Of a DNA stretch of 45,052 nucleotides, positions 1 through 8,741 are shown piece by piece. Every line of letters begins with the position of its first letter. The first letter of the stretch is position 1. The stretch comes from Candidatus Magasanikiibacteriota bacterium. Its GTDB lineage: Bacteria > Patescibacteriota > Patescibacteriia > Magasanikbacterales > UBA922. Made by a program: the position numbers and the translations under genes. The DNA lies in contig JABJHO010000053.1 of the NCBI GenBank assembly GCA_018661775.1, positions 1-45,052 of the forward strand, written 5' to 3'. Below the pieces are notes generated by a model that ran no database searches, was not told where the DNA came from, and saw only the letters and a program-made list of their open reading frames with translations.

Positions 1-546
1 CTCGGTTCAACACTGGTGGTCAAAACACGAGAACCGAGTGATTACGAAAAGATTATCACGGCAATCTCTGTTCCAGAATATGAACATATTGTAGAAGCCA
101 AAACCTTTAATGATGTACAAACATCAATAGAAAAAATAGACACCATTACGCGTCGAGTAGAGGAGTCGGTCATTTTTCTGAGCATTCTTTTTACGCTCAT
201 TGCATTTTTTGTGACGTTTAATACTATTCGTGTTGCAATTTATACACAACGATTAGAGATTGGTATAAAAAAACTTGTTGGCGCAACAAATTGGTTTATT
301 CGAGGGCCATATATAATAGAGTCAGTCATTTTCACTATCTGCAGCATGTTTGTGGCGGGTGTTTTGGTGTATCATGGGCTTGCAATATTAGATCCGTACC
401 TTGAGGTGGTGTTTGGGCAAAAGGCCTTTCTACAGGCGTATTTTGGCGCTCATGCCGCACAATTAATAGGTATAGAGTTTGCAGGAGTATTTGCCCTTAC
501 TGTTTTTACTAGTGGTATTGCTATTCGTAAATATTTACGGACATAA
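1..546 (+). CDS. ftsX: Cell division ABC transporter permease FtsX, C-terminal part
   Basis: The reading frame is open from the first base, so the gene begins before the window and only about 180 residues are seen. A soluble segment is followed by a membrane helix (ESVIFLSILFTLIAFFVTF), the conserved 'RLEIGIKKLVGATNWFIRGPY' type segment and two more hydrophobic stretches, which is the C-terminal half of an FtsX permease. FtsX with the ATPase FtsE forms an ABC-type complex that activates peptidoglycan hydrolases at the division site. ftsE is expected just upstream, outside the window. The family call is by motif recognition. A related MacB-like permease is the main alternative, but the GA[ST]NWFIR-type loop favours FtsX. 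Confidence 0.82.
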   Translation, partial: LGSTLVVKTREPSDYEKIITAISVPEYEHIVEAKTFNDVQTSIEKIDTITRRVEESVIFLSILFTLIAFFVTFNTIRVAIYTQRLEIGIKKLVGATNWFIRGPYIIESVIFTICSMFVAGVLVYHGLAILDPYLEVVFGQKAFLQAYFGAHAAQLIGIEFAGVFALTVFTSGIAIRKYLRT

Positions 547-583
547 TAACATATTCCACAAGAAAATATATGTGCTTTTTCTG

Positions 584-612
584 TTGACAGTATATCTTTT
601 ATTTTGTATACT
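584..612 (+). promoter_or_regulatory. Promoter of tRNA-Gln
   Basis: TTGACA (584-589), 17-bp spacer, TATACT (607-612). Transcription would begin about 14 bases before the mature 5' end of the tRNA. Confidence 0.8.
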
Positions 613-625
613 ATGCTCACATTAT

Positions 626-696
626 TCGGAGGTCGTCTAATGGTAGGACTCCAGGTTTTGATCCTGGCTATCGGGGTTCGAATCCCTGCCTCCGAG
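626..696 (+). tRNA. tRNA-Gln (anticodon UUG)
   Basis: Cloverleaf with a fully paired acceptor stem, TCGGAGG (626-632) with CCTCCGA (689-695), discriminator G at 696 followed by genomic CA. The anticodon stem is CCAGG/CCTGG around a seven-base loop TTTTGAT, giving anticodon TTG. The T arm has the usual GGTTCGAATCC core. No intron or irregular loop is seen. Confidence 0.96.
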
Positions 697-756
697 CAAA
701 AACAACCAAAGATACATATTTTCTGTTTGATGAGATACTAATTTATTGGTGAACAT

Positions 757-1446
757 GTGAACAAACATCTAAAATATAAACACTCTATCCTCCTTATAGC
801 CGGTATCAGCACCATTTTAGCAGGAGCTATTCATGCTACTCTTGTGGCCCTTACTCATGTTGCACCACTTCCAATTGAAACTATCTTTTTTGTGTTTGCT
901 GGTCTTTTGCAGATTGTTATTGCTAAATCTGTTATTCGTACAGGAAGACTCAAACACACAGCTGCACTTTTTTCAATTAATGGGGCTCTTGTTGTTTTGT
1001 GGGTATTATCTCGCACACTCCGTGCCCCGTTTATGAATAGCCCGGAGTCTATTAACACACTTGGTGTCCTTGTTGTGTTGCTCCAAGGTGTTTCAATCGC
1101 TTCGGTTACATTATTAAAATGGATGGATAAAGAACGAATTCGACACATACATGGTTACTCATTTGCCCATGTATGTTCAATACTTCTTCTTGCCTCACTC
1201 CTTTCAGGGTTTGGTATATTTGGTGGTGGGCGTGTGGGTGAGATATTTCTTCCAGATAGAACACTTGACCACTCACATGGTGGGGTTGGTCACGGCCATA
1301 AGGAGGGTAGTCATAATGAAAGCAGTGAGGTGGGTGGCTTTGGTGTGGATATAAACACAGTTACTCCTGATTCTGAAGGAGGAATTAAAGAAATTACTGT
1401 AAAAGAAGGTGGCCATCATGACGATAGTCCACACCTTCACGAATAA
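757..1446 (+). CDS. Membrane protein with histidine-rich C-terminal tail
   Basis: About 229 residues from a GTG start (an ATG two bases upstream is out of frame and stops at once). Roughly five hydrophobic helices fill the first 155 residues, with a buried His in 'AGAIHATLVALTH'. The last 75 residues are soluble and rich in His, Gly and acidic residues (DHSHGGVGHGHKEGSHNE, and a terminal GGHHDDSPHLHE), which looks like a metal-binding tail. The gene is 15 bp ahead of another His/Cys-rich small protein and upstream of copA on the same strand. A role in copper or other transition-metal binding or transport is inferred from the tail and context. I do not recognise a named family. Confidence 0.7.
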   Translation: MNKHLKYKHSILLIAGISTILAGAIHATLVALTHVAPLPIETIFFVFAGLLQIVIAKSVIRTGRLKHTAALFSINGALVVLWVLSRTLRAPFMNSPESINTLGVLVVLLQGVSIASVTLLKWMDKERIRHIHGYSFAHVCSILLLASLLSGFGIFGGGRVGEIFLPDRTLDHSHGGVGHGHKEGSHNESSEVGGFGVDINTVTPDSEGGIKEITVKEGGHHDDSPHLHE

Positions 1447-1461
1447 GACTAAATTACGTAT

Positions 1462-1842
1462 ATGAGTAAGAGATGGGTTAAATTCATGGTCATAGTAATC
1501 CTCGCTGTTTTTCTCTTTCTTTGTAAGGGTGGGTCTCTGGCTTCTGCTGTGCATAGTATGGAAATCGGAGGGCATGGACATGGTGATACCATGTCTTGTT
1601 GTGACACCGAATCTTCAGTCAGTATAAATCACGATATTGGAGAGGCGCTACCCTCTCGTAATTTATTTATTTTCACGCCTGTTCTCAGTCTTGGTATTGC
1701 TTTTTTTGTGGTATTTTATAAACCACCACCTTTTTTAGTATCATATGTCTTGTCGAGAAAAAAAAGGTATGGAAGCTTTCGGTTATTACATTACCTTATT
1801 TTGCTTTTTAGTCGAGGTATACTCCATTCCAAAGTGTTCTAG
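1462..1842 (+). CDS. Small exported or membrane protein with His and Cys metal-ligand motifs
   Basis: 126 residues. An N-terminal signal or anchor helix (about residues 5-25, VKFMVIVILAVFLFLC) is followed by a short segment with HGHGD, an adjacent CC pair and several His, then a second hydrophobic helix (about 68-87) and a basic tail. The spacing of His and Cys suggests a metal site on the outer face of the membrane. It lies between the His-rich membrane protein and copA, so a copper role is inferred from context. Family unknown. The very basic, aromatic last 30 residues could be disordered. Confidence 0.6.
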   Translation: MSKRWVKFMVIVILAVFLFLCKGGSLASAVHSMEIGGHGHGDTMSCCDTESSVSINHDIGEALPSRNLFIFTPVLSLGIAFFVVFYKPPPFLVSYVLSRKKRYGSFRLLHYLILLFSRGILHSKVF

Positions 1843-1919
1843 TTGCGGGTGTAGATAGGTCGTATGCTTTTTGTGTTTGCATAGGGCTTTTTTTGATTAT
1901 TAATGTATAATAAAAATAT

Positions 1920-2048
1920 ATGAATGAGAAAAAATCATTGTTTAAACTATTACCTCTAAAGCAGGTCTTTGTGCTTGGGTTATTATTCTCTTTTTTTTGT
2001 ATAACCACAGCAGGCTTCTTTTTCTTGCTTTTTCGGTATGTTATATAA
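1920..2048 (+). CDS. 42-residue single-helix membrane microprotein
   Basis: ATG at 1920 opens a frame of 42 codons ending with TAA at 2046-2048, three bases before the copA start. The product has a charged N-terminus (MNEKKSLFKLLPLK) and one hydrophobic helix (about residues 15-42). A TATAAT hexamer at 1906-1911 precedes it, without a clear -35 box. The sequence resembles the short N-terminal anchor of periplasmic thioredoxin/DsbA-like proteins in this kind of bacterium, but the globular domain is absent. It could be a genuine copper-locus microprotein or the remnant of a longer gene. The tight spacing to copA argues for co-transcription. Confidence 0.5.
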   Translation: MNEKKSLFKLLPLKQVFVLGLLFSFFCITTAGFFFLLFRYVI

Positions 2049-2051
2049 TCT

Positions 2052-4436
2052 ATGAAACAAGAACGATATCCAATAGTCGGGATGCATTGCGCATCTTGTA
2101 AAAAGTTAATTGAAACACTCGTCGGGAAACTAGACGGTGTAACGGAAGTTGCCGTAAACTACGGTACAGAAAAAATGGATGTGACCTATGACGAATCGAA
2201 AATATCACTAGAGAAGATTGCAGAGACAGTAAAGCAGGCTGGTGGGTATGAACTCGTGCATACGGAAGATACTACCGTACTCGCAAGTGAATATGAAGTA
2301 GATAAAATGAACATGGATATGGACATGAAGGCTGATGATACCAATCCACATGCAGGTCACGCAGCAGTGATGAAAGAAAAAGAATATAAACTACTACAAA
2401 AAACAGTACTTTGGGTGGGAATCGGTGTGATTCCATTTGCCGCGATGATGATTGGGATGCTACTGCAAGCACTTGGTGTAGTTAGTATTGGTATGGCTCC
2501 ACTCGGATTTATTGAGTTTAGTGGCGGAGACTACACAATCAATACCTTATTCCTATTACAATTCTTACTAGCAACGCCAATCCTCTTCATTGGAGGAAAG
2601 CGATTCTTTGTAAACACCTGGCGAGCACTCAAAGTACGTAGTGCAAACATGGATACACTCATCGCGCTTGGTACTACTACCGCATGGGTTTTTTCTACAC
2701 TTGTTACGTTTATCCCACATTTGTTTGGAGACGTTGCCGAAGATGTATTCTTTGAAGCGGCGGCATTTATCGTATCCTTTATCCTCATGGGAAGACTACT
2801 CGAGGCGCAGGCAAAGTCAAAAACAATGGGAGCCGTGAAAGCATTGTTTGAGCTCCAAGCAAAAGATGCCACAGTACTACGGGATGGAAAAGAAGTCCGT
2901 GTCCCTATTGCGGAAGTAATCAAAGGTGACCTCATTATCGTACGACCCGGAGAGAAAGTACCGGTAGACGGAGTAATCACCAAGGGAGCAAGTACCATTG
3001 ACGAATCAATGGTAACCGGTGAATCCATTCCAACAGACAAAGCCGTTGGAGATGCGGTAATAGGTGCGACCATTAACAAAACAAGCACCTTTACCTTTCA
3101 AGTGAACAGTGTTGGGAGCGATACGATGCTTGCGCGCATTATCAAAATGGTAGAAGACGCACAAGGGTCTACCGCCCCAATTCAAAAACTAGCAGACAAA
3201 GTTTCTGGTGTATTTGTGCCAGTCGTAATTGTGATAGCATTAGTCGCTGCTGCATTTTGGTTATTTGTAGCGCCAAGTATTGGATTTGTACCTACGGACA
3301 TTAACGCTGTACAACTCGCAACATATATTGCAACGACCATACTCATCATCGCCTGCCCGTGTGCGCTCGGCTTAGCTACGCCTACAGCGGTAATGGTTGG
3401 AACTGGAAAGGCTGCTGCAAAGGGAATCTTGGTAAAAGATGCTGAGGCACTAGAGAAAGCAAACAAAATACATACCATCGTCTTTGATAAGACAGGAACA
3501 CTGACCAAAGGACAGCCAGAAGTAACCGCTACGGAGTTTTCTTCGGGAGCTGATCGAAATGAAATACTTACGTTTGCGCATGCACTCGAGCATTTATCTG
3601 AACATCCTCTGTCTACTGCTATTACAACATATGCCAAACAAGAAGTGAAAAGCATGAGTGATCTAGAAGTAGATAATTTCAAAATGATAGAAGGCCGCGG
3701 AGTAAGTGGAGATATTGATGGTAAAACTATTTATATTGGAAATACGCGACTACTTGATGAACAAAACGTAACACTAGATCCTGCACTCAAACAAACCGCT
3801 GAGACACTTACTGCGCAGGCGAAGACGACTATCTATATGTCAGTAGATAGGAAACATGTAGTCGTATTTGCACTTGCAGATGCAGTAAAAGAAGAATCAA
3901 AACATGCTATTGAAGCGCTACATACACTTGGTATCAAAACAGTCATGATGACCGGAGACAATCAAGCTACGGCAGACGCAATTGCCACTGAGCTTGGAAT
4001 TGACCAAGTTGAAGCAGAAGTACTCCCAGCAGACAAAGCAAATCTGATAAAGAAAATTCAATCTGAATCAGATGGGGGAGTAGTGGCAATGGTAGGAGAC
4101 GGAATCAACGATGCGCCAGCGCTTGCGCAGGCAGATATTGGGATTGCCATGGGGACAGGGACAGATGTGGCTATTGAAGCCGGAGACATTGTCCTCGTAC
4201 ATGGTACGCTCGATAAAGTAGTAGAGACTATTCAGGTATCCAAATCAACATTGAATGTTATCAAACAGAATTTATTCTGGGCATTTGGGTACAACATTAT
4301 CGCTATTCCGGTAGCCGCTGGAATTTTGTATCCAGTATTTGGCATTCTCCTTTCACCGATTATTGCTAGTGCTGCAATGGCATTTAGCTCTGTGTCTGTG
4401 GTGTTGAATAGTTTGCGGTTGAAGCGGAAAAAGTAA
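2052..4436 (+). CDS. copA: Copper-translocating P-type ATPase CopA (P1B-1 type)
   Basis: 794 residues, normal length. It opens with one HMA domain carrying GMHCASC (about residues 9-15), followed by a Met/His/Asp-rich linker (about 80-105, with [11 protein letters not shown] and HAGHAA). Core motifs in order: TGES in the actuator domain, the membrane CPC ion site (C435-P-C437), phosphorylation site DKTGT (D479), the nucleotide-binding SEHPL loop, and [16 protein letters not shown]. The last two helices carry FGYN and MAFSS, the ligand set of the Cu(I)-exporting P1B-1 subgroup. It exports Cu+ from the cytoplasm at the cost of ATP. Neighbours on both sides also carry metal motifs. No cognate regulator (CsoR, CopY or CueR type) is visible in the window. 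Confidence 0.95.
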   Translation: MKQERYPIVGMHCASCKKLIETLVGKLDGVTEVAVNYGTEKMDVTYDESKISLEKIAETVKQAGGYELVHTEDTTVLASEYEVDKMNMDMDMKADDTNPHAGHAAVMKEKEYKLLQKTVLWVGIGVIPFAAMMIGMLLQALGVVSIGMAPLGFIEFSGGDYTINTLFLLQFLLATPILFIGGKRFFVNTWRALKVRSANMDTLIALGTTTAWVFSTLVTFIPHLFGDVAEDVFFEAAAFIVSFILMGRLLEAQAKSKTMGAVKALFELQAKDATVLRDGKEVRVPIAEVIKGDLIIVRPGEKVPVDGVITKGASTIDESMVTGESIPTDKAVGDAVIGATINKTSTFTFQVNSVGSDTMLARIIKMVEDAQGSTAPIQKLADKVSGVFVPVVIVIALVAAAFWLFVAPSIGFVPTDINAVQLATYIATTILIIACPCALGLATPTAVMVGTGKAAAKGILVKDAEALEKANKIHTIVFDKTGTLTKGQPEVTATEFSSGADRNEILTFAHALEHLSEHPLSTAITTYAKQEVKSMSDLEVDNFKMIEGRGVSGDIDGKTIYIGNTRLLDEQNVTLDPALKQTAETLTAQAKTTIYMSVDRKHVVVFALADAVKEESKHAIEALHTLGIKTVMMTGDNQATADAIATELGIDQVEAEVLPADKANLIKKIQSESDGGVVAMVGDGINDAPALAQADIGIAMGTGTDVAIEAGDIVLVHGTLDKVVETIQVSKSTLNVIKQNLFWAFGYNIIAIPVAAGILYPVFGILLSPIIASAAMAFSSVSVVLNSLRLKRKK

Positions 4437-4479
4437 TGTTTATCTATTATTGAATATACACTTATTTATATAAAAATCT

Positions 4480-5886
4480 ATGAAAGAAACAATTTATTAT
4501 GTCTCCGGCATGCATTGCGGTGCTTGTGAGATACTTGTTGAGCACAAATTACTTGAACAACCAGGTGTAAAAGTGGTAGATGCATCATTGAGCAACGGAA
4601 CTATACGAATAGAGCACGAAGGGCACATACCACCGGTAAAACAATTAGAAAAATGGTTTAAATCAGATGGGTACATATTTTCAGAAACCAAAATTAAACA
4701 AACCAAAGACCCTCTCATCTACTTTGTAGAAGGAAAGGGGATTCAAATGGACAAGAAGATTCTCAAACAAAAATTCAAAACACTTCGCAAAGTAGCAATC
4801 GTATTCTTTACGTTGTACTTAGTAGAAAAGAGTGGAGCCGCGCAGTATATCTCGGTAACAGACAATTCATCTCTTGCGGTATTTCTGATGTTTGGAATTG
4901 TAGCCGGACTCTCTAGCTGCGCAGCACTGGTCGGAGGGATATTACTGTCTCTCACAAAAGGGTGGAACGAGCAGCTCGGGTACAAAGCAACACCAAAACA
5001 AAAGATGCGACCACACATTACATTTCACATGGGGCGACTGGTTGCCTATGCGGTGTTTGGAGCAGTGCTTGGTGCATTTGGGAGTGCGTTCTCTTTTGAC
5101 GACATTACGATCTATGCACTCATCACTATTACGGTGTCTGTCGTCATGCTCATCATCGGATTACAAATGGCGGGTGTCAGCTGGGTAGATAGATTTCAGA
5201 TTCGCATGCCAAAGTTCATTACTCGCCGAGTAGCCAATAGCTCAGAAGCTCAAAATTCCCGTATGCCGGCCTTCATTGGTGCGGGTACGGTACTGTTACC
5301 TTGCGGCTTTACACTCATCGCGCAGGGAGTCGCGCTTACTTCTGGTAGCGCCATCCGCGGGGCATCAATTCTGTTTGCTTTTGCGCTTGGTACTGTGATT
5401 CCGCTCCTATTCATCGGCTATGCAAGTGTAAAGGGTACGAGCAGCGCCAAACGTGGCCGCACCTTCTCGTTTTATGCGGGAGTCGTCCTCGTTCTGTTTG
5501 CCTTGTACAATGTAAATGGGCAATTCAACGTACTTGGTCTCCCAAGTATGAGCGATGTATTTGCAAGTAGCTCCGAAGGTTCAGATACTGGTACCGTGCA
5601 GCGTGATCAGGCAGGGGAGCAGATAGTAAACATGAAAGCCTTTGGATTTAGCTATGCCTTTACGGGTCCATCTACGATTCAAGCCGGTGTCCCTACCAAA
5701 CTCGTGGTAGACGACCAGGGTATCAAAGGCTGCGGAGTATTCCTCTCTGCACGTGGACTCATCTCTGGATTTGTAGATTTGAAGTATGGTGAAAATATTA
5801 TAGATCTTGGAAAACCTAATAAAGGGGTATATAAAATCACGTGTTCTATGGGTATGGTGCCTCCGATAACTATTCATGTGGAGTAA
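4480..5886 (+). CDS. HMA - sulfite exporter TauE/SafE-like membrane domain - cupredoxin-like fusion
   Basis: 468 residues with three parts. Residues 1-70 are an HMA metal-binding domain with GMHCGAC (C13, C16). Residues about 105-345 hold a six-helix DsbD/SafE-like membrane domain with single cysteines in equivalent helices: SSC at C147 and LPC at C275. After a low-complexity linker (360-385) the last 85 residues resemble a cupredoxin fold with C418 and a CSMGM loop (C455, M457, M459) typical of copper ligands. It follows copA by 43 bp. I infer that it passes copper or electrons across the membrane, with the HMA domain facing the cytoplasm and the cupredoxin outside. Related fusions are annotated as sulfite exporter TauE/SafE family proteins; direct sulfite export is unlikely given the metal domains. 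Confidence 0.85.
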   Translation: MKETIYYVSGMHCGACEILVEHKLLEQPGVKVVDASLSNGTIRIEHEGHIPPVKQLEKWFKSDGYIFSETKIKQTKDPLIYFVEGKGIQMDKKILKQKFKTLRKVAIVFFTLYLVEKSGAAQYISVTDNSSLAVFLMFGIVAGLSSCAALVGGILLSLTKGWNEQLGYKATPKQKMRPHITFHMGRLVAYAVFGAVLGAFGSAFSFDDITIYALITITVSVVMLIIGLQMAGVSWVDRFQIRMPKFITRRVANSSEAQNSRMPAFIGAGTVLLPCGFTLIAQGVALTSGSAIRGASILFAFALGTVIPLLFIGYASVKGTSSAKRGRTFSFYAGVVLVLFALYNVNGQFNVLGLPSMSDVFASSSEGSDTGTVQRDQAGEQIVNMKAFGFSYAFTGPSTIQAGVPTKLVVDDQGIKGCGVFLSARGLISGFVDLKYGENIIDLGKPNKGVYKITCSMGMVPPITIHVE

Positions 5887-5945
5887 TAGAAACGCAAGAA
5901 CAATGAGTCAAGAGAAATCTATATTGAAGGGGTATTCCCGGAGCA

Positions 5946-5976
5946 AAAACAACACTATTTTGGGTGTTGTTTTTTT
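5946..5976 (+). terminator. Terminator after the copper block
   Basis: Stem AACAACAC (5948-5955) with GTGTTGTT (5964-5971), 8-base loop, followed by a T run to 5976. Confidence 0.85.
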
Positions 5977-6019
5977 ACTATATAATATATGGTGAAATCT
6001 AACAAATTTACCCCTAAAC

Positions 6020-6048
6020 TTGACAAATTACAATTTTTATGATAGAAT
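6020..6048 (+). promoter_or_regulatory. Promoter of the DEAD-box helicase gene
   Basis: TTGACA (6020-6025), 17-bp spacer, TAGAAT (6043-6048). The predicted transcript starts near 6055, leaving a leader of about 90 bases. Confidence 0.8.
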
Positions 6049-6063
6049 AAGGTATTAATTCAT

Positions 6064-6144
6064 ACTACGTGGAATTCCTCGTAGTGGCTCGAATCTTTAT
6101 TGTGTCAATGTGTTGACCCAAAAGACTATCGGGTAACACAATAA
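6064..6144 (+). promoter_or_regulatory. Structured 5' leader of the helicase mRNA with two possible hairpins at the start codon
   Basis: Hairpin 1 pairs ACTACG (6064-6069) with CGTAGT (6080-6085). A second arm, TTATTGTGT (6097-6105), is fully complementary to ACACAATAA (6136-6144), which ends two bases before the ATG. An alternative, TGTGTTGACCC (about 6108-6118) with GGGTAACACA (6131-6140) and one bulged G, uses part of the same 3' arm, so the two folds exclude each other. No Shine-Dalgarno sequence is present. A temperature- or helicase-sensitive translation switch is inferred; cold-shock control by mRNA structure is known for some helicase genes. Confidence 0.55.
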
Positions 6145-6146
6145 TT

Positions 6147-7430
6147 ATGACACAAAAAGAACAGAATACTGGTCGTTTTTGCGACCTTGGGATAGAAGAA
6201 AAACTTCTTACGACTCTTACAAAAAAAGGGTTTACTACACCAACACCAATTCAGCACCAAGTGATCCCAGGTGCTCTTCAAGGAAAGGACGTGGTTGGTA
6301 TTGCACAAACAGGTACAGGAAAAACCTTGGCTTTTGGTATTCCAATGATTCAACACCTTTCTTCTCAAAAGGGGCAAGGGTTGATTTTGGTACCAACTCG
6401 TGAACTTGCATTGCAAGTAGAGGATTCTTTGAAGCAGATTTGTGGACCAATCGGACTCCGCTCTGCAGTGTTTATAGGTGGTACATCAAAAGGACCACAA
6501 ATAAGGGCGCTTCGCCAGAATCCCCATATTATCATAGCGACTCCAGGTCGTTTGGTAGACCTCATGGACATGGGTGTGTGTCGTCTAGACAAGATTACGC
6601 TACTCACATTTGATGAGGCCGACAGAATGCTTGATATTGGGTTTTTGCCACAAATTAAACGTATCCTTACAACTATTCCAAAGAAAAGGCAGACATTGCT
6701 GTTTTCGGCTACAATGCCAAAGACTATCTCTTCGCTTGCTCGTGAATTTATGAGCATGCCACTAAGGATTGAGATTGCTCCACAGGGAACATCTGCTGAA
6801 AACATTGAACAAGAGATTTTTATGGTGAATAAAAATAGTAAAATGCGTTTACTTGATTCATTACTTGAAGAGTACAAAACTAATACAACACTTATTTTTT
6901 CACGAACAAAACATGGGGCAAAACGTATTGCAAGTAGTGTGCGAAACATGGGATACACTGCCACTGAAATTCATTCAAACCGTTCGCAAAGCCAAAGAAA
7001 AATGGCCCTTGATGGATTTAGAAAAGGGAAGTTTCGTATAATGGTTGCAACAGATATCGCATCTCGTGGTATAGACGTGAAAGAAATATCTTTGGTGATT
7101 AACTTTGATCTACCAGATAGCACAGAAGATTATGTGCACAGAATTGGTCGAACAGGGCGAGCCGGAAGATTAGGAAAAGCAATCTCTTTTGCCGAACCAT
7201 CACAAAAGTTTGATATTAAAAAAATAGAGAGATTAATACGAAAAACACTACCAAAATCAGCATTACCAGAACTTCCTCCTGAAAGAGAGAAGCCAAAGTA
7301 TGATGAAAGCGGTGGGAATCGTAATTTTGCCAAGCGTGGAAGTAGAAAGCATGCATTTCCAAAGCATAAAAAAAGAAGTAGAGATAATAAAAAGCACGGA
7401 GCAAAAAAAGAATCATTATTTGCAAGATAA
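6147..7430 (+). CDS. DEAD-box ATP-dependent RNA helicase (RhlE/CshA-like)
   Basis: 427 residues with the full helicase motif set in order: the Q motif (GFTTPTPIQ, about 28-36), Walker A AQTGTGKT (53-60), PTREL, TPGR, DEAD, SAT, and the second RecA domain with ATDIASRGID and HRIGRTGRAG. A basic, low-complexity tail (about 375-427, many K, R, H and G) probably binds RNA. It unwinds structured RNA in ribosome assembly and mRNA turnover. It is transcribed alone: its own promoter and a terminator bracket it. The structured leader suggests translational control. Which DEAD-box subfamily it belongs to cannot be settled by eye. Confidence 0.93.
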   Translation: MTQKEQNTGRFCDLGIEEKLLTTLTKKGFTTPTPIQHQVIPGALQGKDVVGIAQTGTGKTLAFGIPMIQHLSSQKGQGLILVPTRELALQVEDSLKQICGPIGLRSAVFIGGTSKGPQIRALRQNPHIIIATPGRLVDLMDMGVCRLDKITLLTFDEADRMLDIGFLPQIKRILTTIPKKRQTLLFSATMPKTISSLAREFMSMPLRIEIAPQGTSAENIEQEIFMVNKNSKMRLLDSLLEEYKTNTTLIFSRTKHGAKRIASSVRNMGYTATEIHSNRSQSQRKMALDGFRKGKFRIMVATDIASRGIDVKEISLVINFDLPDSTEDYVHRIGRTGRAGRLGKAISFAEPSQKFDIKKIERLIRKTLPKSALPELPPEREKPKYDESGGNRNFAKRGSRKHAFPKHKKRSRDNKKHGAKKESLFAR

Positions 7431-7434
7431 TCAT

Positions 7435-7466
7435 AAAAAACCCAGCAAACATGCTGGGTTTTTTTT
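7435..7466 (+). terminator. Terminator after the helicase gene
   Basis: CCCAGCA (7441-7447), loop AACA, TGCTGGG (7452-7458), flanked by A6 upstream and T8 downstream. Confidence 0.92.
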
Positions 7467-7493
7467 GTGCATACAGAGAAAAGCACAGTAATG

Positions 7494-7508
7494 CATTGTG
7501 CGACACTA
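7494..7508 (+). repeat. Interspersed 15-bp motif, copy 1
   Basis: CATTGTGCGACACTA. Identical 15-mers occur at 43421 and 44495, a 13-base core on the other strand at 44745, and a 10-base part at 45021. This copy lies between a terminator and the next promoter. Confidence 0.75.
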
Positions 7509-7554
7509 TTTATGATAAATTATGAAAAAAAACTAGTAACGCACAGTCTTTACC

Positions 7555-7583
7555 TTTACCAAAAGCATAAGAGATGCTATACT
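7555..7583 (+). promoter_or_regulatory. Promoter of the prenyl diphosphate synthase gene
   Basis: TTTACC (7555-7560), 17-bp spacer, TATACT (7578-7583). The -10 box lies downstream of an in-frame ATG at 7574, so that ATG cannot be on this transcript and the start is moved to 7598. Confidence 0.65.
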
Positions 7584-7597
7584 TTCAAAAAAAAGGT

Positions 7598-8674
7598 ATG
7601 AAACAACTCCATACATTTGCTCAAACATTTAATAGCGATTTAGCAGTATTTATAGAGGAACGAATGCAATTTTGCACAGACCTAACCAAGGATCCTATAT
7701 TTTTGGTGGCAATTGAGCAGACAAAACAATTGATCCTTGGGGCCGGAAAGCGTATTCGACCATACAATGCACATATGGGGTTTTGTGTTGGAAAGAATGG
7801 TATGGATAATGCAACGTATATAGAAGCTGTAAAAAACTATCTTTTGGCCATTGAGCTTTTTCATGTGTTTTGTTTGATCCATGACGACATTATAGACAAA
7901 AGTATATTGCGTCGTGGTGTGCCGACGATTCATGCAGTAATTTATGAGAAATACACAAAAGAGAAGCGGGTTGGTGATGTGTATCATGCCGCCACGTCCC
8001 ACGCTATTTTAATGGGAGATATTGTATTTTCTTGGATTATGATGCTGCTTCAGCCAAGCCAAATATCGGAACCACAAAAACATGCTGTAGAATATTTTAA
8101 TACCATGGTTCATGAAGTAAATATAGGGCAGATGATTGATTTAGATATTACTACTTTAGAAAACGTAACAAAAGAAAAGATATACGAAAAGATGAAAATG
8201 AAAACTGCTTTTTACACCTTTGTTCGACCGATGCACATTGGCTATGCGCTTGCCGGAGGAAAAGACACAAAGACTATACAGGATTTATCTGTTTTTGGTA
8301 ACCATTTGGGCATTGCGTTTCAGATACAAGATGACATATTAGATGTGTATGCCACAAAAAAAGAAAGTGGAAAGGTGTTGTGTAAAGATTTGCAAGAAGG
8401 GCAACATACGCTGCTTACGCAGTATGTACACGAACAAGGGTCACAAGAGCAAAAAAATACGCTTGAGAGGGTGTTTAGGAAAGAGGTGCAAGATGTGGAT
8501 ATTCCTGCTGTTCAGGAATTTTTTACAAAAACCGGAGCGTATGACTATGCCACAAGTTGCCTTGAGGAAGAAATGGAAAAAGCCAAAACATGTGTACGAG
8601 AAATGGAAGTTGGGCAAGAGATAAAAAATGAACTCCTTGTACTTGCTGATTTTGTGGTCAAAAGGAAGGTGTAG
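7598..8674 (+). CDS. Polyprenyl (geranylgeranyl/farnesyl-type) diphosphate synthase
   Basis: 358 residues from ATG 7598, preceded by AAAAGG. Trans-prenyltransferase hallmarks are both present: first Asp-rich motif DDIID (D96, D97, D100) preceded by a Phe five residues upstream, and second motif DDILD (D245, D246, D249). The early GKRIRP segment binds diphosphate. The enzyme condenses isopentenyl diphosphate with allylic diphosphates, giving precursors for the undecaprenyl carrier, quinones or membrane prenyl chains. The aromatic residue before the first motif suggests a shorter C15-C20 product, but chain length is not certain. Transcribed singly, ahead of tRNA-Asn. Confidence 0.88.
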   Translation: MKQLHTFAQTFNSDLAVFIEERMQFCTDLTKDPIFLVAIEQTKQLILGAGKRIRPYNAHMGFCVGKNGMDNATYIEAVKNYLLAIELFHVFCLIHDDIIDKSILRRGVPTIHAVIYEKYTKEKRVGDVYHAATSHAILMGDIVFSWIMMLLQPSQISEPQKHAVEYFNTMVHEVNIGQMIDLDITTLENVTKEKIYEKMKMKTAFYTFVRPMHIGYALAGGKDTKTIQDLSVFGNHLGIAFQIQDDILDVYATKKESGKVLCKDLQEGQHTLLTQYVHEQGSQEQKNTLERVFRKEVQDVDIPAVQEFFTKTGAYDYATSCLEEEMEKAKTCVREMEVGQEIKNELLVLADFVVKRKV

Positions 8675-8690
8675 AGGCTTTTGTATCCAC

Positions 8691-8719
8691 TTGACGTGGA
8701 GGTAAGGGCAGTATATACT
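8691..8719 (+). promoter_or_regulatory. Promoter of tRNA-Asn
   Basis: TTGACG (8691-8696), 17-bp spacer, TATACT (8714-8719), 23 bases before the tRNA. Confidence 0.78.
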
Positions 8720-8741
8720 ATGGTTCGTAGAACAATGTGAT

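Noticed and set aside
2531-3088. Long antisense frame of 185 codons inside copA (and a second at 3182-3682)
   Set aside because: Both mirror the codon pattern of copA, have no start signal, and read as low-complexity Ser/Thr/Val strings. They are shadows of the real gene.
5903-5995. Short frame after the SafE fusion gene (ATG 5903)
   Set aside because: It runs through the terminator hairpin and has no ribosome site; most likely chance.
7574-7597. Earlier ATG for the prenyl diphosphate synthase
   Set aside because: It lies upstream of the -10 box TATACT (7578-7583), so it would not be in the transcript from that promoter.
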